The notes: generated by a model not told the origin, from the letters alone. A stretch of 64,000 bases of DNA from Neptunitalea chrysea (GCF_027924145.1 NZ_BRVP01000002.1:62001-126000); one strand, 5' to 3'. Positions 41,104-50,585 are shown, numbered from the stretch's first letter. A program made the numbers and translations.

Positions 41104-44100
41104 TTAAAATTCCATATTTAAACCTGCAGTAATACCTCTGTTAAAAGTACTGCTACGTACATCTAAATCAATCCAGTCGATTTTAGAAAAGATCATTCCA
41201 GGGTTTTGAGCCTGAACATATAATCTTAAACTTTGAATATTAAGATTGTCTGTAATTGTTTTAGGGAAATTATACCCTAATGAAATGTTTCTTACTTTTA
41301 AGAAAGAACCACTTTTATAACCCAATGCAACTGCGTACGGGTCTCCGGTTCCAGCTGTATATATTGGTTTCTGATATTCTGCATTGGTATTGTTCTCTGT
41401 ATAATAATCAATTTTACGTTGATTAAATCTACCGGTTTGCGATTCTCCACGCGTATTATAAATGTAATCAAATCGACCATACAGAAATACAGATAATTCG
41501 AAGTTCTTATAGTTGAAGGTATTTGTGACACCCAAAATGTATTTTGGTAGGGTATTACCAATAATTACACGGTCATTATTTGGATCAATTTGGTTATCAC
41601 CATTCTGATCAACAGGTTTCGTCATACCGGCAGAGAATGTATGTCCGTTGGCATTATATAAGGCCATTTCATCGGCATCAGATTCTTGCCATAAACCATC
41701 ATTTTGATAGCCATAAATAACACCTAATTGTTCTCCAATAAACCAATTATTGTTGATATCGTCTTGAGTACCATTAGAAAGCTCTACAATTTCATTTGAC
41801 TGAACCGAAGCACTAATGGTGGTATCCCATTGAATATCATCGGTTAAGATGTTGGTGGTATTTAAGGTTAGATCGATACCACTACTTTTTGTTTCTCCAA
41901 CGTTTGCGTATGTATTTGCATAACCAGTAACAGTTGGGATTGTTTTTAAAAGAAGTAAATCTTTTGTTGTAGAGGTATACAAGTCAATACCCCCTGTAAC
42001 TCTATAATTGAATAAGGAATAATCAATACCAAAGTTAAACTGTGTTGTTTTTTCCCAAGTTAAATCCTGATTAGCCAAGTTGGTATCTGTAGTAGTACCA
42101 GCAATTAAGTTAGATCCATTAGGATAAAATAAAGAATTTAATCCTCCTTTAGTGGAATAAGGATCAATAGCAGAGTTACCAGTTGCACCTACACCAACAC
42201 GTAATTTTAATTGATTTAACCACTCTGTACTTTTAAAGAAATCTTCCTTAGTGATAATCCAACTGGCTGCCATACTAGGGAAGAATGCCCATTTATTGCC
42301 TTCAGCTAGCTGTGAGGCACCATCATATCTGCCCGATGTAGTTAAAATATATTTGTCATCAAAGGTATAATTTATACGAGCCATATAAGATAATAATTGC
42401 TTTTCAGTTAATCCTGAACCCCATGATGATAGTGTAACATTACTATTAGTTAAAGCATTCCATAACTGATCGGAATAAGGAATATTACTTGCTGCCATGC
42501 TACTGTTTTCAGATCTGTATTCTGTTTGGCTTTGTAGTAAAGTAACATCTATAGCATGTTTTCCAACTACTTTGTTATAGAAAATCAGGTTATCGAGCGT
42601 ATAAGAAAGTGTTTGTCCTTTATACAACGACGCATAATTAGACCCTGATCTTACTACAGAATTTTCATCCAAAAATAAACCATTTCTTGCTACAGAGATA
42701 TCCGGACCAAAATTAATACGGTATTTTAAACCTTTAAGTACTGGAAATATTTTTCCAAAATCTATTTGAGAATAGAAACTACCAAAGGTTCTTAAATTAA
42801 TTCGTTCATCTGTTGAATATTTTACTTCATCTATAACTGTTTTCACAGCAACATCTCCACCAGGTAATTCAATTCTGTTACCGTCATCATCGTATGGCAC
42901 AGCATAAGCAAAAATTGCTCTTGCAGAATTATACAATCCTGTGGTGTTCACTAAACTGTTTCTACCAGAAGTAGATTGACCGTAATCGATTACACCATAA
43001 CTCGCATTAATAGTACCTCCAAAAGAAAACCAATCTTTAGGCTTAACATCTACACTAACTTTACCGGTATAGCGCTTAAATCGTTGACCAACAATAGTTC
43101 CTTTGTTATCTAAATAACCAATAGAACCAAATGCTTTTAATTTTTCAGAACCACCACTAACATTAACAGTATATTGATTAGTAATTCCCGTTTGAGTTAC
43201 ATAGTCTGTCCAATCTGTTGATTTTACTTTAGAACCATCCCAAGTTCCGCCTTCCCATCCTTTTAAGATGTTAGCCCAAGCGTACGGATCAGAGGAACCT
43301 AGAAAAATGTCGTAGTCGTTATCTTCGTTAGGGTTATCTCCACGTGGGTATGTATCAGGATCTGCATAATGTTTTGCCCATCTTCTGAAGGTAATATATT
43401 CAGAAGCGTTCATCATGTCGGCTCTGTTAACAATTTCCTCAATCGTTGTAGAATAATTTAAATTAATAGTGAATCTACCCGTTTTACCCTTTTTAGTGGT
43501 AATAATAACAACACCATTTGCACCTCTAGACCCATAAATAGCGGTAGCAGAAGCATCCTTTAAGATATCGATAGACTCAATATCTGTAGGGTTTAAGTTG
43601 TCGATACCTCCAGTGATTAACGGAATTCCGTCTAAAACATAAAGAGGACTATTTGAAGCTGTTAAGGAACGAACACCACGAATGGTAATACTTCCTACAG
43701 TACCAGGGCGTTCAGGACTTGTAATGTCAACTCCCGCAGCTTTACCTTGAATAGCTTGAATAGCGTTATTTACTGGTCGTGAGGCAATTTCATCGGCTCC
43801 CAAACTAACAATAGAACCGGTTACATCAGACCTTTTTGTTTGTCCATAACCAACTACCACTACTTCTTCAAGTTCTGTACTATTAACACCTAGTGTAACA
43901 GACAGTGTAGTTTGGTTAGTGATTAAAATTTCTTGTGTTTCCATACCAATAAATGATATTACAAGTGTTTGACCGCTCTCAACTTCAATTGAGAAATTAC
44001 CATCAAAATCCGTTTGTGTACCAGTGTTGCCTCCTTTGACCATAATAGTGGCTCCAAGTACAGGAATGTCATCTGTGTCTACTACTGTTCCTGTTACTGT

Positions 44101-44187
44101 TTTACTCTGAGCAAAAGAGACTACAGGAACTAAAAGAAGAAACAGTATAAGTACCCTCAAAATAGGATGGGTGTTTACGTTTTTCAT
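41104..44187 (-). CDS. SusC/RagA-family TonB-dependent outer-membrane transporter
   Basis: This 1,027-aa transporter imports oligosaccharides through the outer membrane with TonB energy. After a signal peptide (LRVLILFLLLVPVVSFAQS) comes a carboxypeptidase-D regulatory-like domain (VTGTVVDTDDIPVLGATI ... GTQTDFDGNFSIEV). It continues with a TonB-box-like ELEEVVVVGYG, a plug domain (QAIQGKAAGVDI, YVLDGIP, IYGSRGANGVVIITTK) and a 22-strand barrel. There is no STN signalling domain, so it is not of the anti-sigma-signalling type. SusD follows at 20 bp. The promoter at 44229-44273 belongs to the shared regulon. Confidence 0.94.
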   Translation of the reverse strand: MKNVNTHPILRVLILFLLLVPVVSFAQSKTVTGTVVDTDDIPVLGATIMVKGGNTGTQTDFDGNFSIEVESGQTLVISFIGMETQEILITNQTTLSVTLGVNSTELEEVVVVGYGQTKRSDVTGSIVSLGADEIASRPVNNAIQAIQGKAAGVDITSPERPGTVGSITIRGVRSLTASNSPLYVLDGIPLITGGIDNLNPTDIESIDILKDASATAIYGSRGANGVVIITTKKGKTGRFTINLNYSTTIEEIVNRADMMNASEYITFRRWAKHYADPDTYPRGDNPNEDNDYDIFLGSSDPYAWANILKGWEGGTWDGSKVKSTDWTDYVTQTGITNQYTVNVSGGSEKLKAFGSIGYLDNKGTIVGQRFKRYTGKVSVDVKPKDWFSFGGTINASYGVIDYGQSTSGRNSLVNTTGLYNSARAIFAYAVPYDDDGNRIELPGGDVAVKTVIDEVKYSTDERINLRTFGSFYSQIDFGKIFPVLKGLKYRINFGPDISVARNGLFLDENSVVRSGSNYASLYKGQTLSYTLDNLIFYNKVVGKHAIDVTLLQSQTEYRSENSSMAASNIPYSDQLWNALTNSNVTLSSWGSGLTEKQLLSYMARINYTFDDKYILTTSGRYDGASQLAEGNKWAFFPSMAASWIITKEDFFKSTEWLNQLKLRVGVGATGNSAIDPYSTKGGLNSLFYPNGSNLIAGTTTDTNLANQDLTWEKTTQFNFGIDYSLFNYRVTGGIDLYTSTTKDLLLLKTIPTVTGYANTYANVGETKSSGIDLTLNTTNILTDDIQWDTTISASVQSNEIVELSNGTQDDINNNWFIGEQLGVIYGYQNDGLWQESDADEMALYNANGHTFSAGMTKPVDQNGDNQIDPNNDRVIIGNTLPKYILGVTNTFNYKNFELSVFLYGRFDYIYNTRGESQTGRFNQRKIDYYTENNTNAEYQKPIYTAGTGDPYAVALGYKSGSFLKVRNISLGYNFPKTITDNLNIQSLRLYVQAQNPGMIFSKIDWIDLDVRSSTFNRGITAGLNMEF

Positions 44188-44228
44188 AAGTTTATAATTT
44201 ATTGTTGCATTAAATGAATAATCGGCAG

Positions 44229-44273
44229 TGAAATTAACTTTTCATTCACATATCGCTATCCTGCTCCATCCTG
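44229..44273 (-). promoter_or_regulatory. Shared-regulon promoter of susC-susD
   Basis: The minus strand carries CAGGATGGAGCAGGATA (44257-44273), 20 bp, then TAATTTCA (44229-44236). The susC ATG is 41 bp downstream. The same -7 octamer is found in the promoter at 47685-47729. Confidence 0.72.
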
Positions 44274-44349
44274 TCATGTAAGTTCCATTTAAAAATAGAT
44301 TGAAAATAAAGTATTGATTACCATACGTTTTTTGAAGAATCTATACTAA

Positions 44350-44393
44350 CATGAAAGCACAGGATGCTTATTATACGATTTGAAATACCTTTG
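44350..44393 (+). promoter_or_regulatory. Weaker shared-regulon promoter of GH115
   Basis: CATGAAAGCACAGGATG (44350-44366) keeps the second half of the element but departs in the first. After 19 bp comes TACCTTTG (44386-44393), a perfect -7 box. The GH115 ATG is 115 bp downstream. Confidence 0.5.
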
Positions 44394-44508
44394 TAATAGA
44401 ATCACAAAAAGAGTTTAAAAGTTAGAGTAAAAAATAGGATGGTGTAATAGCTATTATACCGTATACAACTTCCTATGTGTAAAAATTAATTTTGATTCAG
44501 TTTAACCT

Positions 44509-47412
44509 ATGTTTTTTTATCCAAAAACAATTACTATTCGAAGTAGGACTTTCATTCCTCTAAAATGTATTTTCTCAATTTTCTTATTTGGAGTGAGCCT
44601 TTATTTAGAAGCTCAAAACCATGATTCCACCTTTTCACTTTATAAAAGAAAGACAGTTTGTAACATCGTTTATGATGATAAGGGTAGTTCTTTAGATTCT
44701 ATTGTGGCCTATTTGTTAGCCGATGATATAAATTTAACAACAGGTGTTCAACCTAATGTACGTATATATAATGGGGAGAAAGCATTAGATACCTGTATTT
44801 TAATTGGTAATTTAAATTCTGAATTTATTCAATTTTTTCTAAATGATACATTAGAGAACGATTTTATAAGACAGCGGGAAAGCTATTTTAAGGGTGTAAG
44901 AGCTTCTAATTATATTATAGCTGGTACAGATACTCGGGGTACTGCTTATGGTGTGTTTTCATTATCGGAGGAAATAGGAATTAATCCATGGTGTTGGTGG
45001 ACAGATGTACTTGTTCAGAAACAAGATTCTATCACAATTATTCAACCCGATTATTATTCTAAGGAACCATCTATAACTTATAGAGGCATATTTCTGAATG
45101 ATGAAGATTGGGGTTTGCAGCCATGGGCCGCCAAAACTTTTGAAAAAGAAACTGGAGATATTGGGCCTAAAACGTATGCAAAAATATTTGAACTTTTATT
45201 ACGCTTAAAAGCTAATACCATATGGCCTGCCATGCATCCTTCTACAAAAGCTTTTTTTCATTATTCTGATAATCCTAAAATGGCAGAACAATACCATATT
45301 CTTATAGGAAGCTCTCATGCAGAGCCCATGTTACGTAATAATGTAGATGAATGGGATAGCTCTTTAGGGAGGTTTGATTATAAGACAAATAAAGAAACCG
45401 TTTTTAATTATTGGGAGCAGCGTGTAAAGCAAGCTCAAAATATAGAAGGGATATATACCATGGGAATGCGTGGTATACATGATAGTGGGATGGAAGGAGT
45501 TAAAACCATAAAAGAAGGAGCAGAGGTTTTAAATAGTGTTATTAGCGATCAGCGAATGTTATTATCTAAATATCATACCGATACCATTGCTAATATACCC
45601 CAGGCTTTTACTGTATATAAAGAAGTATTAAAATTATATGATTACGGAATTGAGCTTCCTGAGGATATAACCATAGTTTGGACAGATGATAATTATGGGT
45701 ATATAAGAAGGCTAAGCGACCTTGAAGAACAACAACGTGCTGGAGGTGCTGGTGTATATTATCATATCTCTTATTGGGGCAGACCACATGATTATTTATG
45801 GTTATCTACAACTCCTCCTTATTTGATAGCAGAAGAAATGCTAAAAGCTTATCAAATGAACGCTCGAAAAATGTGGATATTGAATGTAGGAGATATAAAA
45901 CCAGCAGCCTATGATATTCAATTGTTTATGGATATGGCTTATAATCCCAAGTCATTTTTTGAAGATGGATATACTAAAGAGCATCAAAGTAATTTTTTCA
46001 AAAAGATTTTTGGAGAAAAAATAGGAGATGAGATTACGAAAATAAAGGATACCTATTATCATTTAGCCTATGAAAGAAAACCAGAGTATATGGGTTGGAG
46101 CCAAACAGAACCAACAACTCAGGTAAATGCGACTGCTTATAATCCATATAATTTTGGAGATGAAGTACAACACAGATTGGCTGCCTATAACCAGCTAGCT
46201 AGTAGGTCAGATAACCTTTTTAAGATTATACCCAATAACTTAAAAGATGCATATTTTCAAATGGTTCACTATTCTGTGAAAGGGGCTATGTTTATGAATC
46301 AAAAACAGTTGTATCGTGATTTAGCAGAAAAATACAATAAAGCTGGGAGGTTAGAAGCGTATCATTATAAAAATAAATCTATTGCCTCTTATGACAGTAT
46401 AGTAGCTTTAACTAACCAATTTAATACTGAAATTTCTAATGGTAAATGGAATGGTATAATGTCTATGTCTCCTAGAAATCTACCAGTATTTCAAAAACCA
46501 ACAATTGATTTAATAGAAGCCAGCGATTTCGATATTGGAGGATATCAAATAGAAGGAAACCATAATGAAGGAACGATAATGCCAACTTTTTATAAAGGTT
46601 TTAATGACTCCTATTATATAGATGTATTTCTCAAAAACGAAGGACAGCTTACTTGGAGTTTGAAACACGTACCTCGATATTTGAAAGTATCTAAAAAAAG
46701 TGGCGTACTCAACAGTAATCGTAAAGATTATTCTGAGAGAATTTGGCTTGAAATAGATTGGTCTATCACTAATAAATCAATCTTAAAAAAGGATAGTTTC
46801 ATTCTAAGATTAGGTGATAGGAAAATACCTATTTCTATTAAAAAATCTGAATATTCAGATGTAGATTGTAAAGAATGTTTTTTTGAGAAAAATGGATTCG
46901 CAGTTGCTTATGCTTCATCCTTTAAAGATGCAACTATTGCTAATGGATTAGCTTGGAATGTTTTAGATGGATTGGGATATAGCGGTAAGGTTGTTCAGGC
47001 CGGTTCATTTAATAAGTCTCCTTTAGATAGCATTTCCATAGAACAAAATCATCCTAAATTATCGTATACCTTTTATACGGAAACAATAGATACATCAAAA
47101 ATTATTATTGCGGCATTACCTACTCATCCGTTAACAAAACACCATAAAGTTAGAATAGGGGTACAATGGGATAACACGCCTGTACAAATTGTGAATTTTG
47201 AAACATATGGTCGTAGTAATGAATGGAAAGAGAATGTACTAAGAAATCTTGCTATACGAGAAGTTCCGGTGGCTATTAAAGCAAAAGGGAAACACCAATT
47301 AAACATATATATGATTGATGAAGGGGTAGCACTAGATTTTATCTATTTAAAAACGTCAAATACAGACACTCCTTATTCTTTATTAGAGGAAACAAATTTT
47401 TTTAATAAATAG
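44509..47412 (+). CDS. GH115 alpha-glucuronidase, secreted
   Basis: This 967-aa enzyme releases alpha-linked glucuronate or 4-O-methyl-glucuronate. The early domain has the GH115 fold with VRASNYIIAGTDTRGTAYGVFSLSEEIGINPWCWWTDV. The catalytic barrel contains SITYRGIFLNDEDWGLQPWA, LKANTIWPAMHPSTKAF, YTMGMRGIHDSGMEG and TIVWTDDNYGYIRRL, all typical. The C-terminal beta-domain (about 690-960) is the usual extra module. A signal sequence (IFSIFLFGVSLYLEAQN) precedes it, preceded by a rather long basic N-terminus, so a later start is possible but no better ATG is visible. Glucuronate is a known decoration of rhamnogalacturonan and arabinogalactan side chains. The gene is divergent from susC. Confidence 0.87.
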   Translation: MFFYPKTITIRSRTFIPLKCIFSIFLFGVSLYLEAQNHDSTFSLYKRKTVCNIVYDDKGSSLDSIVAYLLADDINLTTGVQPNVRIYNGEKALDTCILIGNLNSEFIQFFLNDTLENDFIRQRESYFKGVRASNYIIAGTDTRGTAYGVFSLSEEIGINPWCWWTDVLVQKQDSITIIQPDYYSKEPSITYRGIFLNDEDWGLQPWAAKTFEKETGDIGPKTYAKIFELLLRLKANTIWPAMHPSTKAFFHYSDNPKMAEQYHILIGSSHAEPMLRNNVDEWDSSLGRFDYKTNKETVFNYWEQRVKQAQNIEGIYTMGMRGIHDSGMEGVKTIKEGAEVLNSVISDQRMLLSKYHTDTIANIPQAFTVYKEVLKLYDYGIELPEDITIVWTDDNYGYIRRLSDLEEQQRAGGAGVYYHISYWGRPHDYLWLSTTPPYLIAEEMLKAYQMNARKMWILNVGDIKPAAYDIQLFMDMAYNPKSFFEDGYTKEHQSNFFKKIFGEKIGDEITKIKDTYYHLAYERKPEYMGWSQTEPTTQVNATAYNPYNFGDEVQHRLAAYNQLASRSDNLFKIIPNNLKDAYFQMVHYSVKGAMFMNQKQLYRDLAEKYNKAGRLEAYHYKNKSIASYDSIVALTNQFNTEISNGKWNGIMSMSPRNLPVFQKPTIDLIEASDFDIGGYQIEGNHNEGTIMPTFYKGFNDSYYIDVFLKNEGQLTWSLKHVPRYLKVSKKSGVLNSNRKDYSERIWLEIDWSITNKSILKKDSFILRLGDRKIPISIKKSEYSDVDCKECFFEKNGFAVAYASSFKDATIANGLAWNVLDGLGYSGKVVQAGSFNKSPLDSISIEQNHPKLSYTFYTETIDTSKIIIAALPTHPLTKHHKVRIGVQWDNTPVQIVNFETYGRSNEWKENVLRNLAIREVPVAIKAKGKHQLNIYMIDEGVALDFIYLKTSNTDTPYSLLEETNFFNK

Positions 47413-47417
47413 CTATG

Positions 47418-47520
47418 ATGTTTAGTCAAAATTGACGCTGGTTTAGACAGAGTGATCCTATTAGTTTAGAAGAAATTAAACAAACAGGAGCTACCGAAGT
47501 GGTTACTTCGCATCATATAT
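47418..47520 (+). pseudogene. uxuA: Remnant of the 5' end of uxuA (mannonate dehydratase)
   Basis: Reading from ATG 47418 gives MFSQN, a stop (TGA), then RWFRQSDPISLEEIKQTG and ATEVVTSHHI. This lines up with the start of mannonate dehydratase (E. coli form: [20 protein letters not shown]), with the stop falling on the first conserved Trp (TGG to TGA). The match ends after HHI. The rest of the gene is missing. Mannonate dehydratase is a step in glucuronate catabolism, which fits the GH115 next door. Confidence 0.75.
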
Positions 47521-47526
47521 CAATAG

Positions 47527-47638
47527 GTGGACAACCACTAGTTATGCTGTTTATTATACCATTACATCAAAAAAAGAAAGTTTAGGAACGCTCATAAATG
47601 AGTATTGGGTTTCTGAAGATACCAGAAGGTTATTATGA
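47527..47638 (+). pseudogene. Possible remnant of the 3' end of an unrecognised gene
   Basis: In a different frame from the uxuA remnant, an open stretch reads SYAVYYTITSKKESLGTL and then INEYWVSEDTRRLL before TGA (47636-47638). The composition looks protein-like and the reading ends naturally. No start, ribosome site or family is recognisable. It may be the tail of a gene joined to the uxuA start by a deletion. Confidence 0.35.
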
Positions 47639-47684
47639 ATTGGATAGGTAGTAGACTTAAACTAAAAGATTATTATTTTTATAT

Positions 47685-47729
47685 CAGGATAGGACAGGAT
47701 AACGCTTATCTTCGTAATAACTAATTTCA
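47685..47729 (+). promoter_or_regulatory. Shared-regulon promoter of GH28 (47761-49080)
   Basis: CAGGATAGGACAGGATA (47685-47701) is a direct repeat of CAGGATA at a 10-bp period. After 20 bp comes TAATTTCA (47722-47729). The GH28 ATG is 31 bp downstream. Confidence 0.73.
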
Positions 47730-47760
47730 TAGGGTATTATTAAAATTACCAACATAAATT

Positions 47761-49080
47761 ATGAAAAATAGAATTTTTAAGATTTCTCTATTATATTTTT
47801 TATTGATTTCTCTATGTGCATCTGCTCAGGATTTGTTTCCAGATGGAACTAAAATTCCAGATTGGTTTAGAGACTTTAAAATAGTTAATGTAAACACTTT
47901 AGGTGAAAAATATAAACTAACTGATTATGGTGTTTTAAATGATAGCACTATAGTACAAACCAATAAAATACAGGCTGTTATAGATGAGGCAGCCAAAAAT
48001 GGAGGTGGAGTTATTGTGGTTCCGGAAGGAATATTTTTAAGCGGAGCTTTATTTTTTAAGGCTAAGACTCATTTATATTTAGAGAAAGGAGCCGTGCTAA
48101 AAGGTTCGGATGATATCAGTGATTTTCCTGTAATAATGACCCGAATAGAAGGTGAGAGTGTAAAGTATTTCCCAGCCTTAGTAAATGCAGATCATGTAAA
48201 TGGTTTTACGTTAACAGGGGAAGGTACCATAGATGGTAATGGGTTACGCTATTGGAAAGCTTTTTGGTTAAGAAGAGAATTCAACCCTAAATGTACTAAC
48301 AAAGATGAAATGCGTCCTAGATTGGTCTATATTTCAAATTCAAATGATGTACAAATAAGCAATGTAAAATTGAAAAACTCGCCTTTTTGGACAACTCATT
48401 ATTATAAATGTAATAGGGTAAAATTATTAAATCTTCATATAACTTCTCCGGACAAACCAGTAAAAGCTCCTAGTACAGATGCCATAGATATTGATGTATG
48501 CACCAATGTATTGGTTAAGAATTGTTATATGGCTGTAAATGATGATGCCATTGCTCTAAAAGGAGGCAAAGGGCCCTTTGCGGATACCGATGAGAACAAT
48601 GGAGAAAATAGAAACATTATTATAGAAGATAATACATATGGTTTTTGTCATAGTGCCTTAACCTGTGGTAGTGAGTCTATACATAATTATAATATTATTT
48701 TTAGAAGAGGTAATATTAATACGGCAACACGCATACTTAACTTAAAAATGAGACCTGATACTCCGCAACACTATGAGTACATTTTGATAGAAGATATTAC
48801 CGGGGAGGTAGTGAAAATTATTGAAGTAAAACCATGGACTCAGTTTTTTAACCTAAAAGGGGAGAAAGGTATAAAAATGTCTTACGCTAATAATATTACA
48901 TTTAAAGATATTGATATTAAATGTAAGATAGATTTTAATATTAAAGCCTCTGATCAGTTTGAACTTAAAGATTTTTCTTTTATCAATATGAAAATTAATG
49001 TAGAGGATAGTTTAATTGAGAACTTGGAGAATATAAAGAATTTAAAAAAGAAGAATATAGAAATAAGCCAGAAACTTTAG
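47761..49080 (+). CDS. GH28 glycosidase, third in the window
   Basis: This 439-aa beta-helix enzyme has a signal peptide (ISLLYFLLISLCASAQD). YKLTDYGVLNDSTIVQTNKI and NGGGVIVVPEGIFLSGAL form the start. STDAIDIDVC, NDDAIALKGGKG and FCHSALTCGSE are the GH28 catalytic blocks; the G-H-G triplet of polygalacturonases is replaced by FCH, so the substrate is probably not plain homogalacturonan. It has its own regulon promoter and terminator and is thus a single-gene unit. The three GH28 proteins here differ strongly and probably attack different linkages. Confidence 0.85.
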   Translation: MKNRIFKISLLYFLLISLCASAQDLFPDGTKIPDWFRDFKIVNVNTLGEKYKLTDYGVLNDSTIVQTNKIQAVIDEAAKNGGGVIVVPEGIFLSGALFFKAKTHLYLEKGAVLKGSDDISDFPVIMTRIEGESVKYFPALVNADHVNGFTLTGEGTIDGNGLRYWKAFWLRREFNPKCTNKDEMRPRLVYISNSNDVQISNVKLKNSPFWTTHYYKCNRVKLLNLHITSPDKPVKAPSTDAIDIDVCTNVLVKNCYMAVNDDAIALKGGKGPFADTDENNGENRNIIIEDNTYGFCHSALTCGSESIHNYNIIFRRGNINTATRILNLKMRPDTPQHYEYILIEDITGEVVKIIEVKPWTQFFNLKGEKGIKMSYANNITFKDIDIKCKIDFNIKASDQFELKDFSFINMKINVEDSLIENLENIKNLKKKNIEISQKL

Positions 49081-49154
49081 TTAAAAATTAAGGGAAACAT
49101 ATTTATTAATAATTCTATTTATCTGAAATGATATATAGGTGTATTATTAAAATG

Positions 49155-49194
49155 AAATTCCAAGATATAAATGCCTTATATCTTGGAATTTTTT
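49155..49194 (+). terminator. Intrinsic terminator of GH28 (47761-49080)
   Basis: A 15-bp A/T-rich stem (49156-49170 against 49176-49190) around the loop ATGCC is followed by TTTT. Confidence 0.82.
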
Positions 49195-49274
49195 GTACTA
49201 TTAATTATCTGAATAGATGATACTTTTTAAGTAGTTTTTCTTAGTTATTAATAGTTATTATAGCAGTATAATTT

Positions 49275-49282
49275 TAAATTTG
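49275..49282 (+). promoter_or_regulatory. -7 box for the DUF2264-GH88 unit
   Basis: TAAATTTG is a perfect TAnnTTTG match 28 bp before the ATG at 49311. No 17-bp CAGGATA-type element is found upstream, so this unit may not belong to the shared regulon. Confidence 0.5.
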
Positions 49283-49310
49283 TTATAAATCTAATGTAAT
49301 CGATGTATCA

Positions 49311-50558
49311 ATGAAATTCAGACTAACCTTTCTCTTATTAACTATAACGTTTTCAATGTATGCTCAAGAAATCACCTCGTCTAATAAAAGAAATGAGCTT
49401 TTACAGGATTTACTTAAAATCTGCGCTCCGGTACTTAATAATTTAGCTGAAGATAATTTAAGGAAAAATATGCCTGTAGAAAAGGCAGATCATCCTTATG
49501 GAGGTAGAGAAGAGGTGATACATTTAGAAGCGGTTGGAAGAACTTTAGCGGGAATAGCTCCTTGGTTAGAACTGGGACCTGATAATACATCAGAAGGAAA
49601 ATTGAGAAAAAAATATAGTACTCTTGCGGTGAAAGGAATAACGAATGCGGTAAACCCTGAGGCTAATGATTATTTAAATTTTTCAGGAGAGGGTCAGCCT
49701 CTAGTGGATGCTGCTTTTTTTGCGGAAGCATTGATTAGGGCTCCACATAGTTTGTGGGATAATTTGGATGAGATAACCCAAGCGAGAGTTTTAACCGAAT
49801 TAAAGAAAACCAGAAAAACGTCACCACCTTATATGAACTGGTTGCTTTTTAGTGCCATGATTGAAGCGGCTATTTTTAAGTTTGGAGGAGAAGCAGATTT
49901 GGTACGTATAGAATATGCTTTAATGAAGCACGATGAATGGTACTTAGGTGATGGAGTGTATGGTGACGGACCAAATTTTCATTGGGACTATTATAATAGC
50001 TATGTGATACAACCTATGATCTTGGATATTCTCTCTGTATTAAAGCAAGAGGAATTAGCTTTACAAAATTATAGATATAAAGACAAATTTATAACCAACA
50101 GTTATGTGTTCTTAGAACGAGCACAACGTTATGCAGAGGTTCAGGAACGTTTGATTGCTCCTGACGGTACGTACCCTCCAATAGGTAGATCACTTGCTTA
50201 TCGTTTTGGGGTTTTTCAATCGTTATCTCAAATAGCGTTATTAGAGAAACTTCCTGAAACTATAAAACCTGCTCAAGTTAGAGAGGCGCTTTACACAGTT
50301 ATTACAAATCAATTAAAACCAGCTGATACTTTTGACAATGATGGATGGTTAACCATTGGTTTTTATGGTCATCAAAGGTCTATTGCTGAACCTTATATTA
50401 CTACAGGAAGTTTGTATTTATGCACTACTGCTTTTTTGGTATTAGGGTTACCTGAAAATGCCCCTTTCTGGAAGGAAAAGGCTGAAGATTGGACGCAAAA
50501 AAAGATATGGACAGGAGGGAAGGCAACTATAGATCATGCATATTCACCAAGTCATTAA
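49311..50558 (+). CDS. DUF2264 family protein, probable uronyl-acting glycosidase
   Basis: This 415-aa secreted protein (signal FLLLTITFSMYAQE) is a helical-barrel protein of the DUF2264 family. EEVIHLEAVGRTLAGIAPWLELG, EGQPLVDAAFFAEALIRAP and LGDGVYGDGPNFHWDYYNSYVIQPM are family blocks. I believe that some relatives have been described as beta-glucuronidases (GH154), but I cannot check this here. The gene is 27 bp upstream of GH88, and together they would handle terminal uronates. The preceding gene has its own terminator, so this is the first gene of a two-gene unit. Confidence 0.78.
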   Translation: MKFRLTFLLLTITFSMYAQEITSSNKRNELLQDLLKICAPVLNNLAEDNLRKNMPVEKADHPYGGREEVIHLEAVGRTLAGIAPWLELGPDNTSEGKLRKKYSTLAVKGITNAVNPEANDYLNFSGEGQPLVDAAFFAEALIRAPHSLWDNLDEITQARVLTELKKTRKTSPPYMNWLLFSAMIEAAIFKFGGEADLVRIEYALMKHDEWYLGDGVYGDGPNFHWDYYNSYVIQPMILDILSVLKQEELALQNYRYKDKFITNSYVFLERAQRYAEVQERLIAPDGTYPPIGRSLAYRFGVFQSLSQIALLEKLPETIKPAQVREALYTVITNQLKPADTFDNDGWLTIGFYGHQRSIAEPYITTGSLYLCTTAFLVLGLPENAPFWKEKAEDWTQKKIWTGGKATIDHAYSPSH

Positions 50559-50585
50559 TAAACTTAACAAACTAAAGAATATAGA

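Larger units (their letters stand above)
44188..44508. other. Divergent intergenic region between susC and GH115
   Basis: These 321 bp have no gene. They hold the susC promoter (44229-44273) and a weaker GH115 promoter of the same design (44350-44393). The part from 44394 to 44508 would be the GH115 leader, in which I see no clear structure. Confidence 0.7.

Noticed and set aside
44425-44441. GAGTAAAAAATAGGATG as a second possible element before GH115
   Set aside because: The first half matches poorly, and the octamer 20 bp downstream (TATACAAC) is not a -7 box. The site at 44350-44366 with TACCTTTG fits better.
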